NCBI RefSeq assembly: GCF_009846755.1
Contig: NZ_AQOR01000001.1
Coordinates: 186,001 to 250,000 of the forward strand
Length of the DNA stretch: 64,000 nt
Reading direction: 5' to 3'
Origin: Alcanivorax sp. S71-1-4
GTDB lineage: Bacteria; Pseudomonadota; Gammaproteobacteria; Pseudomonadales; Alcanivoracaceae
Position 1 is the first letter of the stretch, and each line of letters starts with the position of its first letter. Shown here in pieces: positions 9,594 through 17,576 of the stretch. A program made the position numbers and the translations under genes. The notes under the pieces were generated by a model. It was given only the letters and a program-made list of their open reading frames with translations. It was not told the origin of the DNA and searched no databases.

Positions 9594-11288
9594 CTAGCTT
9601 TTTTCTACGCCGGACGGCTCGCCCGCCGGACCAGGTCTGGCGTCGTTCTGCTCTGCCAGGCTCTCCAGCCCGCCCGCTTCCTTCATCAGGCCGCTCAGAT
9701 CAGAAATATCGGTCAACCCGATCTCCTTCAGTAGCGCATCCACCAGTGGCCGCTGCGCGCGATAGCGCAGTGCATGGTCGACAACGGAACCTGCAAGGCT
9801 TGCATCGCCACCCGCGGCGTTGCCGTTCCCGGCGGCAGCGGGGGCGCCGCCGATGCCACGTACATCCATGATCTTGATGCCGTCGATGCGCTCCATTGGC
9901 TTGACGGACTGTTCGATGATGGACGGCAGCTTGCGGATCAACTCCAGGCGAATTTCCAGGCGTATCTGGTCTTCGCTCAAGGCATTGCGCGCTTCGTTGA
10001 TAGCGCGCTGACCTTCCGCTTCCACGCGGTAGCGTTCTTCATCCGCCAGCGCGCGAATGCGGACCGCGTCCGCTTCACCGGTGGCGGCCATGCGCTGTGC
10101 TTCGGCGCGGTCTTCCGAGGCCTTCTTGTCGGCCTCGGCGGCCAGCGTGATGCCGATGGCCTCCTGCTCGGCTTTTTCGCGCGCCTGTACAAGCCGTACT
10201 GCCTTGGCCCGTTCGGCAACGGCGGTTTCGCGCACGGTCTTGACCTGTTCTTCAGCGGTCACCGCACTGGCGTAGGCGCTGTCGGCCTTGGCCTTGGCGG
10301 CAGATTCTTCTTCCGATTTATTGGCCACGGCGATTTCGCGTTCCTGCTCGGCAATGCGCACCGCGCGCTCGCGCTCAATGTCGCGTTCGCGCAACATCCG
10401 GTCTTTCAGGATCTCGGCTTCACGAATGGCGCGGTCCGCTTCAATGCGCGACTGCTCGGCTTCACGGCGGCGTTCGGCTTCCTGGGTGGCCACGGTGGCG
10501 GCCACTTCGGCGGCGCGGACCTTGATCTCACGGTCCTGGGCCAGGCGTGCGTATTCCTGATCGCGGCTGATCTGCAGGGATTGCTGTTCAGTTTCCAGAT
10601 CCTTGAGCTCAATCTGGATCTTGGTGTCACGCTCGATATCATTACGCTCTTTGCGGCGCAGTTCGATTTCCTGCGTCAGCTTGGTCAGACCCTGAGCATC
10701 AAACGCGTTCTGTGGATTGAAGAAATCCGCCGGCGTCTGGTCCAGGCCGGTCAGTGACACCGATTCAAGCTCCAGGCCGTTCTTGTGAATATCCTCAGAG
10801 ACACCGGCCTGCACTTTTTGTGCAAAATCAACGCGGTTCTCATGCAGTTCTTCCATACTCATGCCGGCGGCCACGGCACGCAGCGCGTCGACGAATTTGC
10901 CTTCCACCAGTTCCTTGAGCATGGCCGGTTCCATGGTACGGCGGCCCAGTGTCTGTGCGGCTTGTGAAATGGCGTCGGAGTCCGGTTTCACTCGGACATA
11001 GAACTCCGCCTGCACGTCGACGCGCATGCGGTCACGTGTAATCAGGGCGGCATCTTTCTCCCGGCGGACCTCGAGCTTCAGGGTGTTCATGTTCACAGGA
11101 ATGATTTCATGCAACACCGGCAGTACCAGCGCGCCGCCATCACGGACGACTTTCTGGCCGCCAAGGCCAGTACGGACGAAAGAGATTTCCTTGCTGGAGC
11201 GTTTGTAGAGCCGCGCGAAGACCAGCCCGAGAGCAATAAGCGTGGCCAGGATAATGCCCGCCACAATAGCGATATCGATCAAATACAT
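9594..11288 (-). CDS. yqiK: flotillin family protein (YqiK-type SPFH)
   Basis: A 564-residue flotillin-like membrane scaffold. An N-terminal transmembrane segment (about residues 5-27) is followed by an SPFH/PHB domain to about residue 200. A very long charged coiled coil rich in Glu, Ala and Arg runs to about residue 460, and the tail is Gly/Ala-rich. Flotillins oligomerise at the inner membrane and organise lipid microdomains. It is the last gene of a minus-strand cluster with pspA and yqiJ, 35 bp after yqiJ. The pairing with a YqiJ protein is the usual arrangement for YqiK. Its regulation probably follows the cluster promoter upstream of 13210. Confidence 0.9.
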   Translation of the reverse strand: MYLIDIAIVAGIILATLIALGLVFARLYKRSSKEISFVRTGLGGQKVVRDGGALVLPVLHEIIPVNMNTLKLEVRREKDAALITRDRMRVDVQAEFYVRVKPDSDAISQAAQTLGRRTMEPAMLKELVEGKFVDALRAVAAGMSMEELHENRVDFAQKVQAGVSEDIHKNGLELESVSLTGLDQTPADFFNPQNAFDAQGLTKLTQEIELRRKERNDIERDTKIQIELKDLETEQQSLQISRDQEYARLAQDREIKVRAAEVAATVATQEAERRREAEQSRIEADRAIREAEILKDRMLRERDIERERAVRIAEQEREIAVANKSEEESAAKAKADSAYASAVTAEEQVKTVRETAVAERAKAVRLVQAREKAEQEAIGITLAAEADKKASEDRAEAQRMAATGEADAVRIRALADEERYRVEAEGQRAINEARNALSEDQIRLEIRLELIRKLPSIIEQSVKPMERIDGIKIMDVRGIGGAPAAAGNGNAAGGDASLAGSVVDHALRYRAQRPLVDALLKEIGLTDISDLSGLMKEAGGLESLAEQNDARPGPAGEPSGVEKS

Positions 11289-11323
11289 GCTGAAAACCCC
11301 CGTCCTTAAATTAGAAAATGGCG

Positions 11324-11992
11324 CTATTGATCCCCGGCAAGCGCCTGATTGGGATTGATAATGGCTGAAAAACGCCCGTTGCCCAGGCGGGCAACCAGCA
11401 GCACAAGGCTGCCTGACGGCAACACGCCGTCGGTATCGTCCGGAACCACCAGCACATAATGGGTGGTGCCGAATTCGTCGGTCAGACGTGCCTGGGCAGG
11501 CAGTGCGCGGCTGGCGTTGCCGCCCACCAGCACGGCTGTACGGCCGATGAAGGTATCTGGTGAGACAGCATTGGTTTCGTCACGGGGCAGTATGCGCGCC
11601 AGCCCACCGACACAACGGCGCACCAGCGGCAAAGTGACGCCCAGCACCAGTGGTGCGGCAACGATGCCCGGCAGGGCAAAACCAAGACTGCTCCGCAGAA
11701 CAGCCTGCAGTACCAGGCCGCTCAGGCCGAACACACACAGCCACACGATCAGGATCATGAGTACCGGTACATGGCCTACGTAGAGCCAGGCCAGGAAACG
11801 GCCGATGACACCCTGGGCTTCCGGTGTGGTGCTGCCTTCCAGGCCGGCATGGGTGACGACGAAATCATCCAGCAGATCGTTGACGCTCGCACCGGTCAGC
11901 AAGGTCGCCAGCTCAATCAGCGCCAGCCCGAGCATGACCAGCACCGCTACGGTGAAGGGCCCGCTGCCGGAGGCGGCGAAGAACGTCATCAT
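11324..11992 (-). CDS. yqiJ: YqiJ-like inner-membrane protein with OB-fold domain
   Basis: A 222-residue protein with three or four hydrophobic segments in the first 130 residues (the first near residues 15-35, then two in the 75-120 region). A soluble C-terminal beta-rich domain follows, of the NfeD/OB type, with FIGRTAVLVGG and a strand near FGTTHYVLVV. Such domains accompany flotillins and PspA in many bacteria. The start codon overlaps the pspA stop by four bases, so translation is coupled. Role inferred from context: membrane partner of the flotillin downstream. Confidence 0.75.
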   Translation of the reverse strand: MMTFFAASGSGPFTVAVLVMLGLALIELATLLTGASVNDLLDDFVVTHAGLEGSTTPEAQGVIGRFLAWLYVGHVPVLMILIVWLCVFGLSGLVLQAVLRSSLGFALPGIVAAPLVLGVTLPLVRRCVGGLARILPRDETNAVSPDTFIGRTAVLVGGNASRALPAQARLTDEFGTTHYVLVVPDDTDGVLPSGSLVLLVARLGNGRFSAIINPNQALAGDQ

Positions 11993-12669
11993 GATTTATT
12001 GGCTGCCTTGAGCTGTTGCAGGCGCTCCTGCACGCGGTTCTTGCGCGCCAGTTGCTCGAGTTCGGCCAGTTGTGCAGCGGTTTGCGGGCTGGTGCCGGAG
12101 GTGCCCTTGAGGCCGGTCTTGCGTTGGTAGATGCGGTCGAAGGCATCACCGGCCCGCTCGGCGCGGTCCTCAACGGATTCGCCAGGGCGGCCACCGACGG
12201 TGCCGGTCGCGCTGTGCTGTGCCTGGGTTGCCTGCCGATAGGCGGCAAGCTCGTCATGCATTTCGCGTTTTTTGGCTTGCAGCGCATTGATGAAGCCTTC
12301 CAGCCGTCCTTTTTCGTCGGCCAGCTCGGCCAGGCGTGATTCCAGGACCGGCATCTGGGCTTCCACATCCATCTGCCGCTCGATGGCGGCGGTGGCCAGG
12401 TCTTCGCGATTTTCTTGCAGGGCCAATTGGGCCTGTTCGGTCAGTTCCTCGTGGCGCTGGTTTTCCTCGGCCAGCCGCTTGGAAGTCAGGTGACGCTGGA
12501 CTTCAATAGTGCCCAGGTCGGCGCGCACATCTCGGATCGCGTCGTCGACTTCGCGCACGGCTTGTTCCATCACCATGTCCGGCGCAGTGTCTTCCAGCTT
12601 GTCCACCAGTGAATGGAAGCTCCCCGCGATAATCCGGGAAACCCGGCTGCTCAATGACTCACTCATCAC
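11989..12669 (-). CDS. pspA: PspA/IM30 family protein
   Basis: A 226-residue all-helical phage-shock protein A homologue of the ESCRT-III-like superfamily. These proteins bind stressed inner membrane and maintain its integrity. The sequence is almost entirely charged coiled coil. It starts with SSRVSRIIAGSFHSLVDKLED, the N-terminal amphipathic helix, and continues with AVREVDDAIRDVRADLG. No pspB, pspC or pspF is adjacent. Instead it is coupled to yqiJ and flotillin genes and preceded by an RHH-like gene 40 bp upstream, a different PspA context from the enterobacterial psp operon. Confidence 0.88.
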   Translation of the reverse strand: MMSESLSSRVSRIIAGSFHSLVDKLEDTAPDMVMEQAVREVDDAIRDVRADLGTIEVQRHLTSKRLAEENQRHEELTEQAQLALQENREDLATAAIERQMDVEAQMPVLESRLAELADEKGRLEGFINALQAKKREMHDELAAYRQATQAQHSATGTVGGRPGESVEDRAERAGDAFDRIYQRKTGLKGTSGTSPQTAAQLAELEQLARKNRVQERLQQLKAANKS

Positions 12670-12709
12670 TTTCTCCTTTTCGTTATATCCGTGTGACGTG
12701 CAGGACCGA

Positions 12710-13210
12710 TCAATCCCCTGACCGGTCTGCCCTTGCCAGCCGCAGTGCCGCGCGTGCGCGCTCGGACAAGTGGTGGGGCTCGTAGCAACCGGGAAAGCCG
12801 CTCACGGCGAGCTGCAGGACGGCGTCGGTGAGGCCGATCATGCGCTCGCCGGCGGCGCGTTCCAGGCGCTGGAGTTCGGCGGTGACAGATGCCTTGTCCC
12901 GGTCCATGGCGGTGCTGGAGAGCAGCACCGCCAGCATATCCGGCAACCATGACAACAGGCGCCCAAGCAGCTCAGAGCGTAGTTCCGAGGACAGCTCGGC
13001 CTCGCGGAGCCTGCGTTCCGGGCCGGCCAGCAGGCGCCGTGAGAAATCCAGTGCCGCGCCGTACTGATGCGTGCCATCTTCCTGCCTGCGAGCATCATCA
13101 ATCAGCGCCCGCAGCTTTTCGCTGATGTTGGTCGCACCGGGTACATCCAGTTGCGACAGGAAGGTGAGGTCATCCACATCCAGCCGGAGGGTGACGGTCT
13201 GTTTGGCCAT
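12710..13210 (-). CDS. RHH-like protein heading the PspA-flotillin cluster
   Basis: A 166-residue protein I do not recognise as a named family. The first 45 residues look like a ribbon-helix-helix DNA-binding unit: strand TVTLRLD, helix VDDLTFLSQL, a turn, then helix NISEKLRALIDDA. The rest is helical and mixed-charge, with a GFPGCYEPHHLSERARAALR segment at the end. It is the first gene of the minus-strand cluster, and a perfect 14-bp palindrome lies 62 bp upstream of its ATG. I infer that it may autoregulate the cluster. It could instead be a structural partner of PspA with a chance resemblance to RHH. Confidence 0.55.
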   Translation of the reverse strand: MAKQTVTLRLDVDDLTFLSQLDVPGATNISEKLRALIDDARRQEDGTHQYGAALDFSRRLLAGPERRLREAELSSELRSELLGRLLSWLPDMLAVLLSSTAMDRDKASVTAELQRLERAAGERMIGLTDAVLQLAVSGFPGCYEPHHLSERARAALRLARADRSGD

Positions 13211-13271
13211 GGCGGCTTGCCCGCTCTTTGCTCAGGATGCAGAGAGATTCGCACAGATGAATTACGAGCGC

Positions 13272-13285
13272 AATACGATCGTATT
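13272..13285. promoter_or_regulatory. 14-bp perfect palindrome, candidate operator
   Basis: AATACGATCGTATT is its own reverse complement. It lies in an AT-richer patch of the 299-bp gap between the minus-strand RHH-pspA-yqiJ-flotillin cluster and the plus-strand membrane-protein gene at 13510. RHH regulators bind such palindromes. The rest of the gap shows no coding signal and no convincing promoter hexamers. Confidence 0.45.
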
Positions 13286-13509
13286 AATTTGTGGTGGCGG
13301 TGAGGACGCAGCCGTGCCTGGCCGGCCGGTCTGCGGCGCCTTATCGGAACATGGCCCTGTCCGCTGGACCCTTCGACGGGTGAACCGGACAATCATTCCA
13401 TCCCGGCACTGTTTCGCAATGAACACATCGCGAGACGCGGCGTATCGAGCCGTGCGCGAAAAATAACAAGCCAGGCGAGTGTCTGTCAGAGCAAGAGGGG
13501 GATAGATAT

Positions 13510-13929
13510 ATGGACAGTTCTGCCTATGCGCCACCAAGATCCGACCTGAATAAGGTCGGGGTGCCGGAGGTGCCCGCCGCCATCCGGAAGAAAATCAGGG
13601 CAGGGTGGATAGTGGCTGTCATCTCTGGTGTGCTGACACTGGCGATAATGCTGTTTGCCATCAGCACCGGTGCGTTGTCGCATCTGTTCGATATATGGAC
13701 CAGCGTGGATGTGGTGCTGATATTCCTGCTCGCGTTCGGGATCTACCGGCGCAGCCGGGTAGCGGCAACACTCATGTTCCTTTACTACACCGTGTCCAAG
13801 GTCACCCTCATGATCGAGCTCGGGAAGCCTTCCGGGTTGTGGATGTCACTGGTGTTCTTCTATTTTTACTTTCAGGCCATGATCGGTACGTTCGAGTATC
13901 ACAAGTTCCTGAAGACTGCGGAAAGATAG
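13510..13929 (+). CDS. small four-helix membrane protein, unknown
   Basis: This 139-residue protein has an N-terminal Pro/Lys-rich cytoplasmic segment. Hydrophobic helices follow near residues 33-52, 62-78, 82-100 and 108-125. The sequence ends in the soluble tail FEYHKFLKTAER. A GAGGGGGA ribosome site precedes ATG 13510. The layout resembles small DUF2569-like membrane proteins, but I cannot assign a family. It is 43 bp upstream of a ZIP transporter gene, and the two may be co-transcribed. It diverges from the PspA-flotillin cluster across the palindrome region. Confidence 0.6.
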   Translation: MDSSAYAPPRSDLNKVGVPEVPAAIRKKIRAGWIVAVISGVLTLAIMLFAISTGALSHLFDIWTSVDVVLIFLLAFGIYRRSRVAATLMFLYYTVSKVTLMIELGKPSGLWMSLVFFYFYFQAMIGTFEYHKFLKTAER

Positions 13930-13972
13930 CCTGGGTCATTTGTCTGCCCGCACCGTGTGCAAAGGAGAACCC

Positions 13973-14719
13973 ATGGACATGCTTCCCGCACTGCTCTGGG
14001 GCCTGCTGGCCGGCAGCTCTCTGCTGGTGGGGGCGGCGCTGGGCTGGTTTGCCTTGCCTTCGGCAAGGATCACCGCCGCTGTCATGGCGTTCGGTTCCGG
14101 TGTGCTGGTGTCCGCCATCGCCTTTGAGTTGATGGATGAGGCGCTGCACACCGGCGGTTTGTTGCCGTCGGTCACGGGTTTTCTCGCCGGGGCGGTGGCG
14201 TTTACGGTCGGCACCCTGATGCTGGCCGCCCGTGGCGCACGCCATCGCAAGCGCTCCGCTGGTGTCGCGGGTGCCGGTGGTGCGGCGGCGCTGGCCATTG
14301 CGCTGGGGTCGGTCTTTGACGGTATTCCGGAATCGATGGTGATTGGTCTGAGCCTGCTGGACGGCAGCTCGGTATCGTTGCCGATTGTTGCCGCCATATT
14401 TCTGTCCAATGTGCCGGAAGGGATGTCGAGTGCGGTCGGCATGAAACGTGCCGGTATGTCGAAAACCTATGTGTTCGGTCTGTGGAGCGGGATTGCGCTG
14501 CTGTGTGGCATGGGGTCCCTGGCCGGGTACGCGCTGTTTGACACGGCGCCGGTGGAATACGTGGCCGTGGCCCAGGGCGTGGCGGCTGGGGCGATGCTGG
14601 CGATGATCGCTGACACCATGATCCCCGAGGCATTTGACGGCACGCACAATGCCTCTGGCCTGATTACTGCGCTGGGTTTTGTCACGGCATTCATTTTATC
14701 GCACACGCTTGGTGGCTGA
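13973..14719 (+). CDS. ZIP family metal transporter
   Basis: A 248-residue inner-membrane divalent-metal transporter of the ZIP family. About seven or eight hydrophobic helices are visible. The metal-site helices read SVFDGIPESMVIGLSLL and FLSNVPEGMSSAVGMK, matching the HxxPE-like motifs of ZIP transmembrane helices 4 and 5; note the Asp-Gly in place of the usual first His. ATG 13973 is chosen because AAAGGAG lies six bases before it. An upstream in-frame GTG at 13940 lacks a ribosome site. Zinc or iron uptake, or export, cannot be told from sequence alone. No Zur or Fur box was evident. Confidence 0.8.
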   Translation: MDMLPALLWGLLAGSSLLVGAALGWFALPSARITAAVMAFGSGVLVSAIAFELMDEALHTGGLLPSVTGFLAGAVAFTVGTLMLAARGARHRKRSAGVAGAGGAAALAIALGSVFDGIPESMVIGLSLLDGSSVSLPIVAAIFLSNVPEGMSSAVGMKRAGMSKTYVFGLWSGIALLCGMGSLAGYALFDTAPVEYVAVAQGVAAGAMLAMIADTMIPEAFDGTHNASGLITALGFVTAFILSHTLGG

Positions 14720-14994
14720 ACCTGTGGCAGTTGTTAGGGAGGGCTGGCAGATGCTGTGACAGCAGTATCAGACGTGTGCCCTGAAATAGCGCGGTAATCG
14801 CCCCTGGCGGCTGCGCACGGCGTTACCTGGATCCTGCGGTGTCGATAGCGTCGACTCTGGAGCAAGTCGCGTTACGCCGGTATACCCCTTACATGGTATT
14901 CCCCGATTTTCCCCCGTCTTTATGCTGTAGCTGCCAGTCCGTGACACGTGAGCCGACTGGCCTTATGCGTTGTGCTCGTTCTAAGGAGGGGAAA
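14720..14994 (+). other. 275-bp intergenic region
   Basis: Nothing coding is convincing here. An in-frame extension from 14839 has no ribosome site, whereas the lipoprotein ATG at 14995 has a clear AGGAGG. A GTCGAT/GTCGAC half-palindrome near 14840 and a TATACC hexamer near 14880 are the only possible control elements. Confidence 0.3.
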
Positions 14995-16977
14995 ATGAAA
15001 CGGACCATATCCATGCCGTGGTGCCACGCGCTGATGGTTTGCATCATCGCGATGCTGTGCACCGGCTGTTCGGAAGATGAAGAAACCATTGTTGATGTCG
15101 ACGCGGACCAGCGTGCCGCGCTGGTGCTCAGCGTCGGCCTGACCGAAGACAATGCCGCCATGGCAGATCAACTGGCGGAAGCCGCCAGCACGCTGCTGAC
15201 TGAAAATGCCATCGCCATTCCGGGCGCAGCACGCGCTGTACGGATGGCCTGCCCGCCCGGCACTGAGCTGGATGGCCGTACGAAAGCCTGCTTTGACATC
15301 CGTATTTTTGTCCCGACGCTGCCGCAGAACAGCATCAATCGCTTTGTGCATCTGGTGGATTCCCAGAGCCTGGCGCGGGAGATCGAGACGCACCCGACCC
15401 TCAGCGGTTACGTCAGTTTTGTCGACACCAAGGGCCGCGCCTGGGATTTCGGTGCCGGCATGCTGTTTGCGGTGCGCAAGATGATGGAACCGCAACCTGA
15501 TGTGGTGCCGGCCGTGGCGCGTTCCGCTGTGGTGCCGCGTGCGGGCAGCACGGTGACCGTGGAGCCGCCGCTGGTGTGGACGGATTCCACCCGGGCAGTG
15601 ACCAAGGGCAGCGATTATGAACTGCGTGTGCTGGCCCCCGGTTTCAACGGTGCGGACGGCAGCAGCGGCACCTGGGTGTTGTATGCGCTGGGTGCCAGAG
15701 TCCGTAAAGGGGACATGGAATGCCTGGAGGGCCAGTTCCGGGATCTGGCGACGGGCAACGTGCAGACCGTGACGGCGGGTGACTGTTCCTCGACGGAGCG
15801 CTACGTCACGCTCGACCCGTCCAGGCTGGCGACCGCCGTGTCCATGAAAGTCAGCGATAACAAGATCAAGGGTATCGGCCTGGGTTACGGCACGCCGACC
15901 TACGAGGTGGACCCGCTGTTCCCCGATTTCCTGCTGGAGGTGTCGCCGCAGTCGTTTGTGTTCGACGGCAACAGCGGGACCTATTCACCCGACACCTCGC
16001 GGCTGGACGCCGCCTATCCGTACGTGGTCGTCGGGGTGGCCGCCAGCGCCAAGGAAAGCAAGATTTCCGGCCTGACGACCTACCTTGGCCGCCTGACCGC
16101 AATGGAACCGGGCATGGATGACCTGTGGTCCGGTTACAGCGTGGAAGATATTGAACAGGCGGTGACGCTGGGGCTCAACGAGTTGTACCAGGTGGCGGTG
16201 GACACCGTCTCGTTCGATATTTATCCCGATTGTACCTCGACCATCCCGGAGATCCGTTTTTGCGGCCACATGTCAGCCGAGGCGTCCTATTCCTCCAGCG
16301 AGATGGATTCCGTCTGCGGCGATACGTGCGATGTCTACTACGACTCCTGCCAGGTATCCAAGGATATCTGCAAGGCGTCCTGCTCAATCTTCGGCTGCTC
16401 CTGCGACTACAACTGTGGCAAGGAACGTGACAAGTGCTACAACGGTTGCAGCACCACCTTCACCGGTTCGGCCGAGGTGGATGTGAAGAACGTGACCGGG
16501 CTGGAAAAACTGGTGTTTGTCGATGCGAGCCTGCCGTACCTGACCAATGAGACATCCATTGCGGTGGAAACCAAAGCGGAAATCAGCAAGGGCATGACCG
16601 CGCAGGTGTACTGGAAGCTGTGCCAGTCCGGCCTGTGCATCCACGACACCATGAACATGGGCACCTCCGCCATCAAGGTGCGCGCCCGTGGCGTGCTGAC
16701 CGCCGAGGAATGCCCGGCCGGCCCGCCGGCACTGTATCTGACGGTGGACAGCATCGAACTGCTGGACCCCGGTGCCTGGAATATCGATGACTTTGTCGAC
16801 GATGTGGTGGGCGTTGTGCAGAGTTCGATGGACTGGCTCGCAGACAATATCAGTGACCTGTTCTATTACGATCTTCAGTCGGAATACGATGACGCGCTGG
16901 AAGCCATGCTGACCATGCTGGAAGACGAGCTGAATAGCCTGCTGGTGGATACGCCCGTTATTCCTTGCAGTGATTGA
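14995..16977 (+). CDS. cysteine-rich lipoprotein with CX3C ladder, unknown family
   Basis: A 660-residue exported protein starting MKRTISMPWC, with a lipobox LCTGC (lipidated Cys 25). ATG 14995 follows a strong AGGAGG. Residues 45-180 are a mixed domain with CPPGTELDGRTKACFDI. The middle region is beta-rich and hydrophilic. Around residues 439-483 ten cysteines occur with spacing C-X3-C-X6-C-X6-C-X3-C-X4-C-X-C-X3-C-X6-C-X3-C. The C-terminal 60 residues are acidic and helical. No family is recognised. Being exported, it probably carries the ladder as disulfides. Neighbours (ZIP transporter, SnoaL-like protein) give no functional hint. Confidence 0.7.
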   Translation: MKRTISMPWCHALMVCIIAMLCTGCSEDEETIVDVDADQRAALVLSVGLTEDNAAMADQLAEAASTLLTENAIAIPGAARAVRMACPPGTELDGRTKACFDIRIFVPTLPQNSINRFVHLVDSQSLAREIETHPTLSGYVSFVDTKGRAWDFGAGMLFAVRKMMEPQPDVVPAVARSAVVPRAGSTVTVEPPLVWTDSTRAVTKGSDYELRVLAPGFNGADGSSGTWVLYALGARVRKGDMECLEGQFRDLATGNVQTVTAGDCSSTERYVTLDPSRLATAVSMKVSDNKIKGIGLGYGTPTYEVDPLFPDFLLEVSPQSFVFDGNSGTYSPDTSRLDAAYPYVVVGVAASAKESKISGLTTYLGRLTAMEPGMDDLWSGYSVEDIEQAVTLGLNELYQVAVDTVSFDIYPDCTSTIPEIRFCGHMSAEASYSSSEMDSVCGDTCDVYYDSCQVSKDICKASCSIFGCSCDYNCGKERDKCYNGCSTTFTGSAEVDVKNVTGLEKLVFVDASLPYLTNETSIAVETKAEISKGMTAQVYWKLCQSGLCIHDTMNMGTSAIKVRARGVLTAEECPAGPPALYLTVDSIELLDPGAWNIDDFVDDVVGVVQSSMDWLADNISDLFYYDLQSEYDDALEAMLTMLEDELNSLLVDTPVIPCSD

Positions 16978-17026
16978 GGGCCTGGCGGTACGGCCTGTCC
17001 GGTCGTGCCGCCAGCATGCCGGGGTC

Positions 17027-17057
17027 TTGACCTCAACAAAGCTTAAGGTGTGAGACT
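17027..17057 (+). promoter_or_regulatory. MerR/SoxR-type promoter with 19-bp spacer and dyad
   Basis: TTGACC and GAGACT are separated by 19 bp, the over-long spacing of MerR-family-controlled promoters. The spacer is filled by the dyad ACCTCAAC-AAAG-CTTAAGGT (17030-17049), close to SoxR/CueR-type operators. It lies 33 bp upstream of the SnoaL-like gene. No merR-family regulator gene is in the window, so the regulator would act from elsewhere. Confidence 0.65.
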
Positions 17058-17089
17058 GCCTCCTTTCGTCATCGAAGGGAGGTTTCACC

Positions 17090-17506
17090 ATGTCCGCTGC
17101 CGAAGATCGCCGTGCCATCGAGGCCCTGATCGATGCCTACGCCGAAGGCTTTCGCGCACTGGATGCCGCCCAGCTCACGCGCATCTGGGACAAGAGTTAT
17201 CCGGACATCATTTATTCGCCCATCGAACACGCTGACCCGCTGCGCGGCTGGCAGGCCATTGCCGGCTATTATCAACGGATGACGACGCTGTTCTCGCAGG
17301 TGCGGATGATGCAGGTCAGTGACCTGAACATTGATCTGCTTGGCGATGTGGCCTGTGCCTTCTTCACGTTTCGTTTCGCCGGGGAAATGCGCGGTGAGCC
17401 CGGTCCGTTCCAGGCCAGGGGACGCAATACGGTGCTGTTCCGGCGCACCGGGGCCGGATGGCGGGGCATCCACTATCACGAGTCGGCGCGGCCAGGCTGG
17501 CACTGA
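17090..17506 (+). CDS. SnoaL/DUF4440-like NTF2-fold protein
   Basis: A 138-residue soluble protein of the NTF2-like superfamily. It starts with the helix AIEALIDAYAEGFRALDAAQL and continues with the curved-sheet strands ADPLRGWQAIAGYYQRM, DVACAFFTFRFAGE and RNTVLFRRTGAGWRGIHYHES. Such folds serve as small-molecule isomerases or hydrolases, or as ligand-binding subunits, so the reaction cannot be stated. GGGAGG precedes ATG 17090. The gene sits alone behind a MerR/SoxR-type promoter, which suggests induction by redox-active compounds or metals. It is 70 bp upstream of rlmI. Confidence 0.75.
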   Translation: MSAAEDRRAIEALIDAYAEGFRALDAAQLTRIWDKSYPDIIYSPIEHADPLRGWQAIAGYYQRMTTLFSQVRMMQVSDLNIDLLGDVACAFFTFRFAGEMRGEPGPFQARGRNTVLFRRTGAGWRGIHYHESARPGWH

Positions 17507-17576
17507 CGGCGGCGGGCTTTCCGGGTACACTGCGCGCTGCCACGCATGTCCCCAGCCGCATACCGTGAGACCCGCC

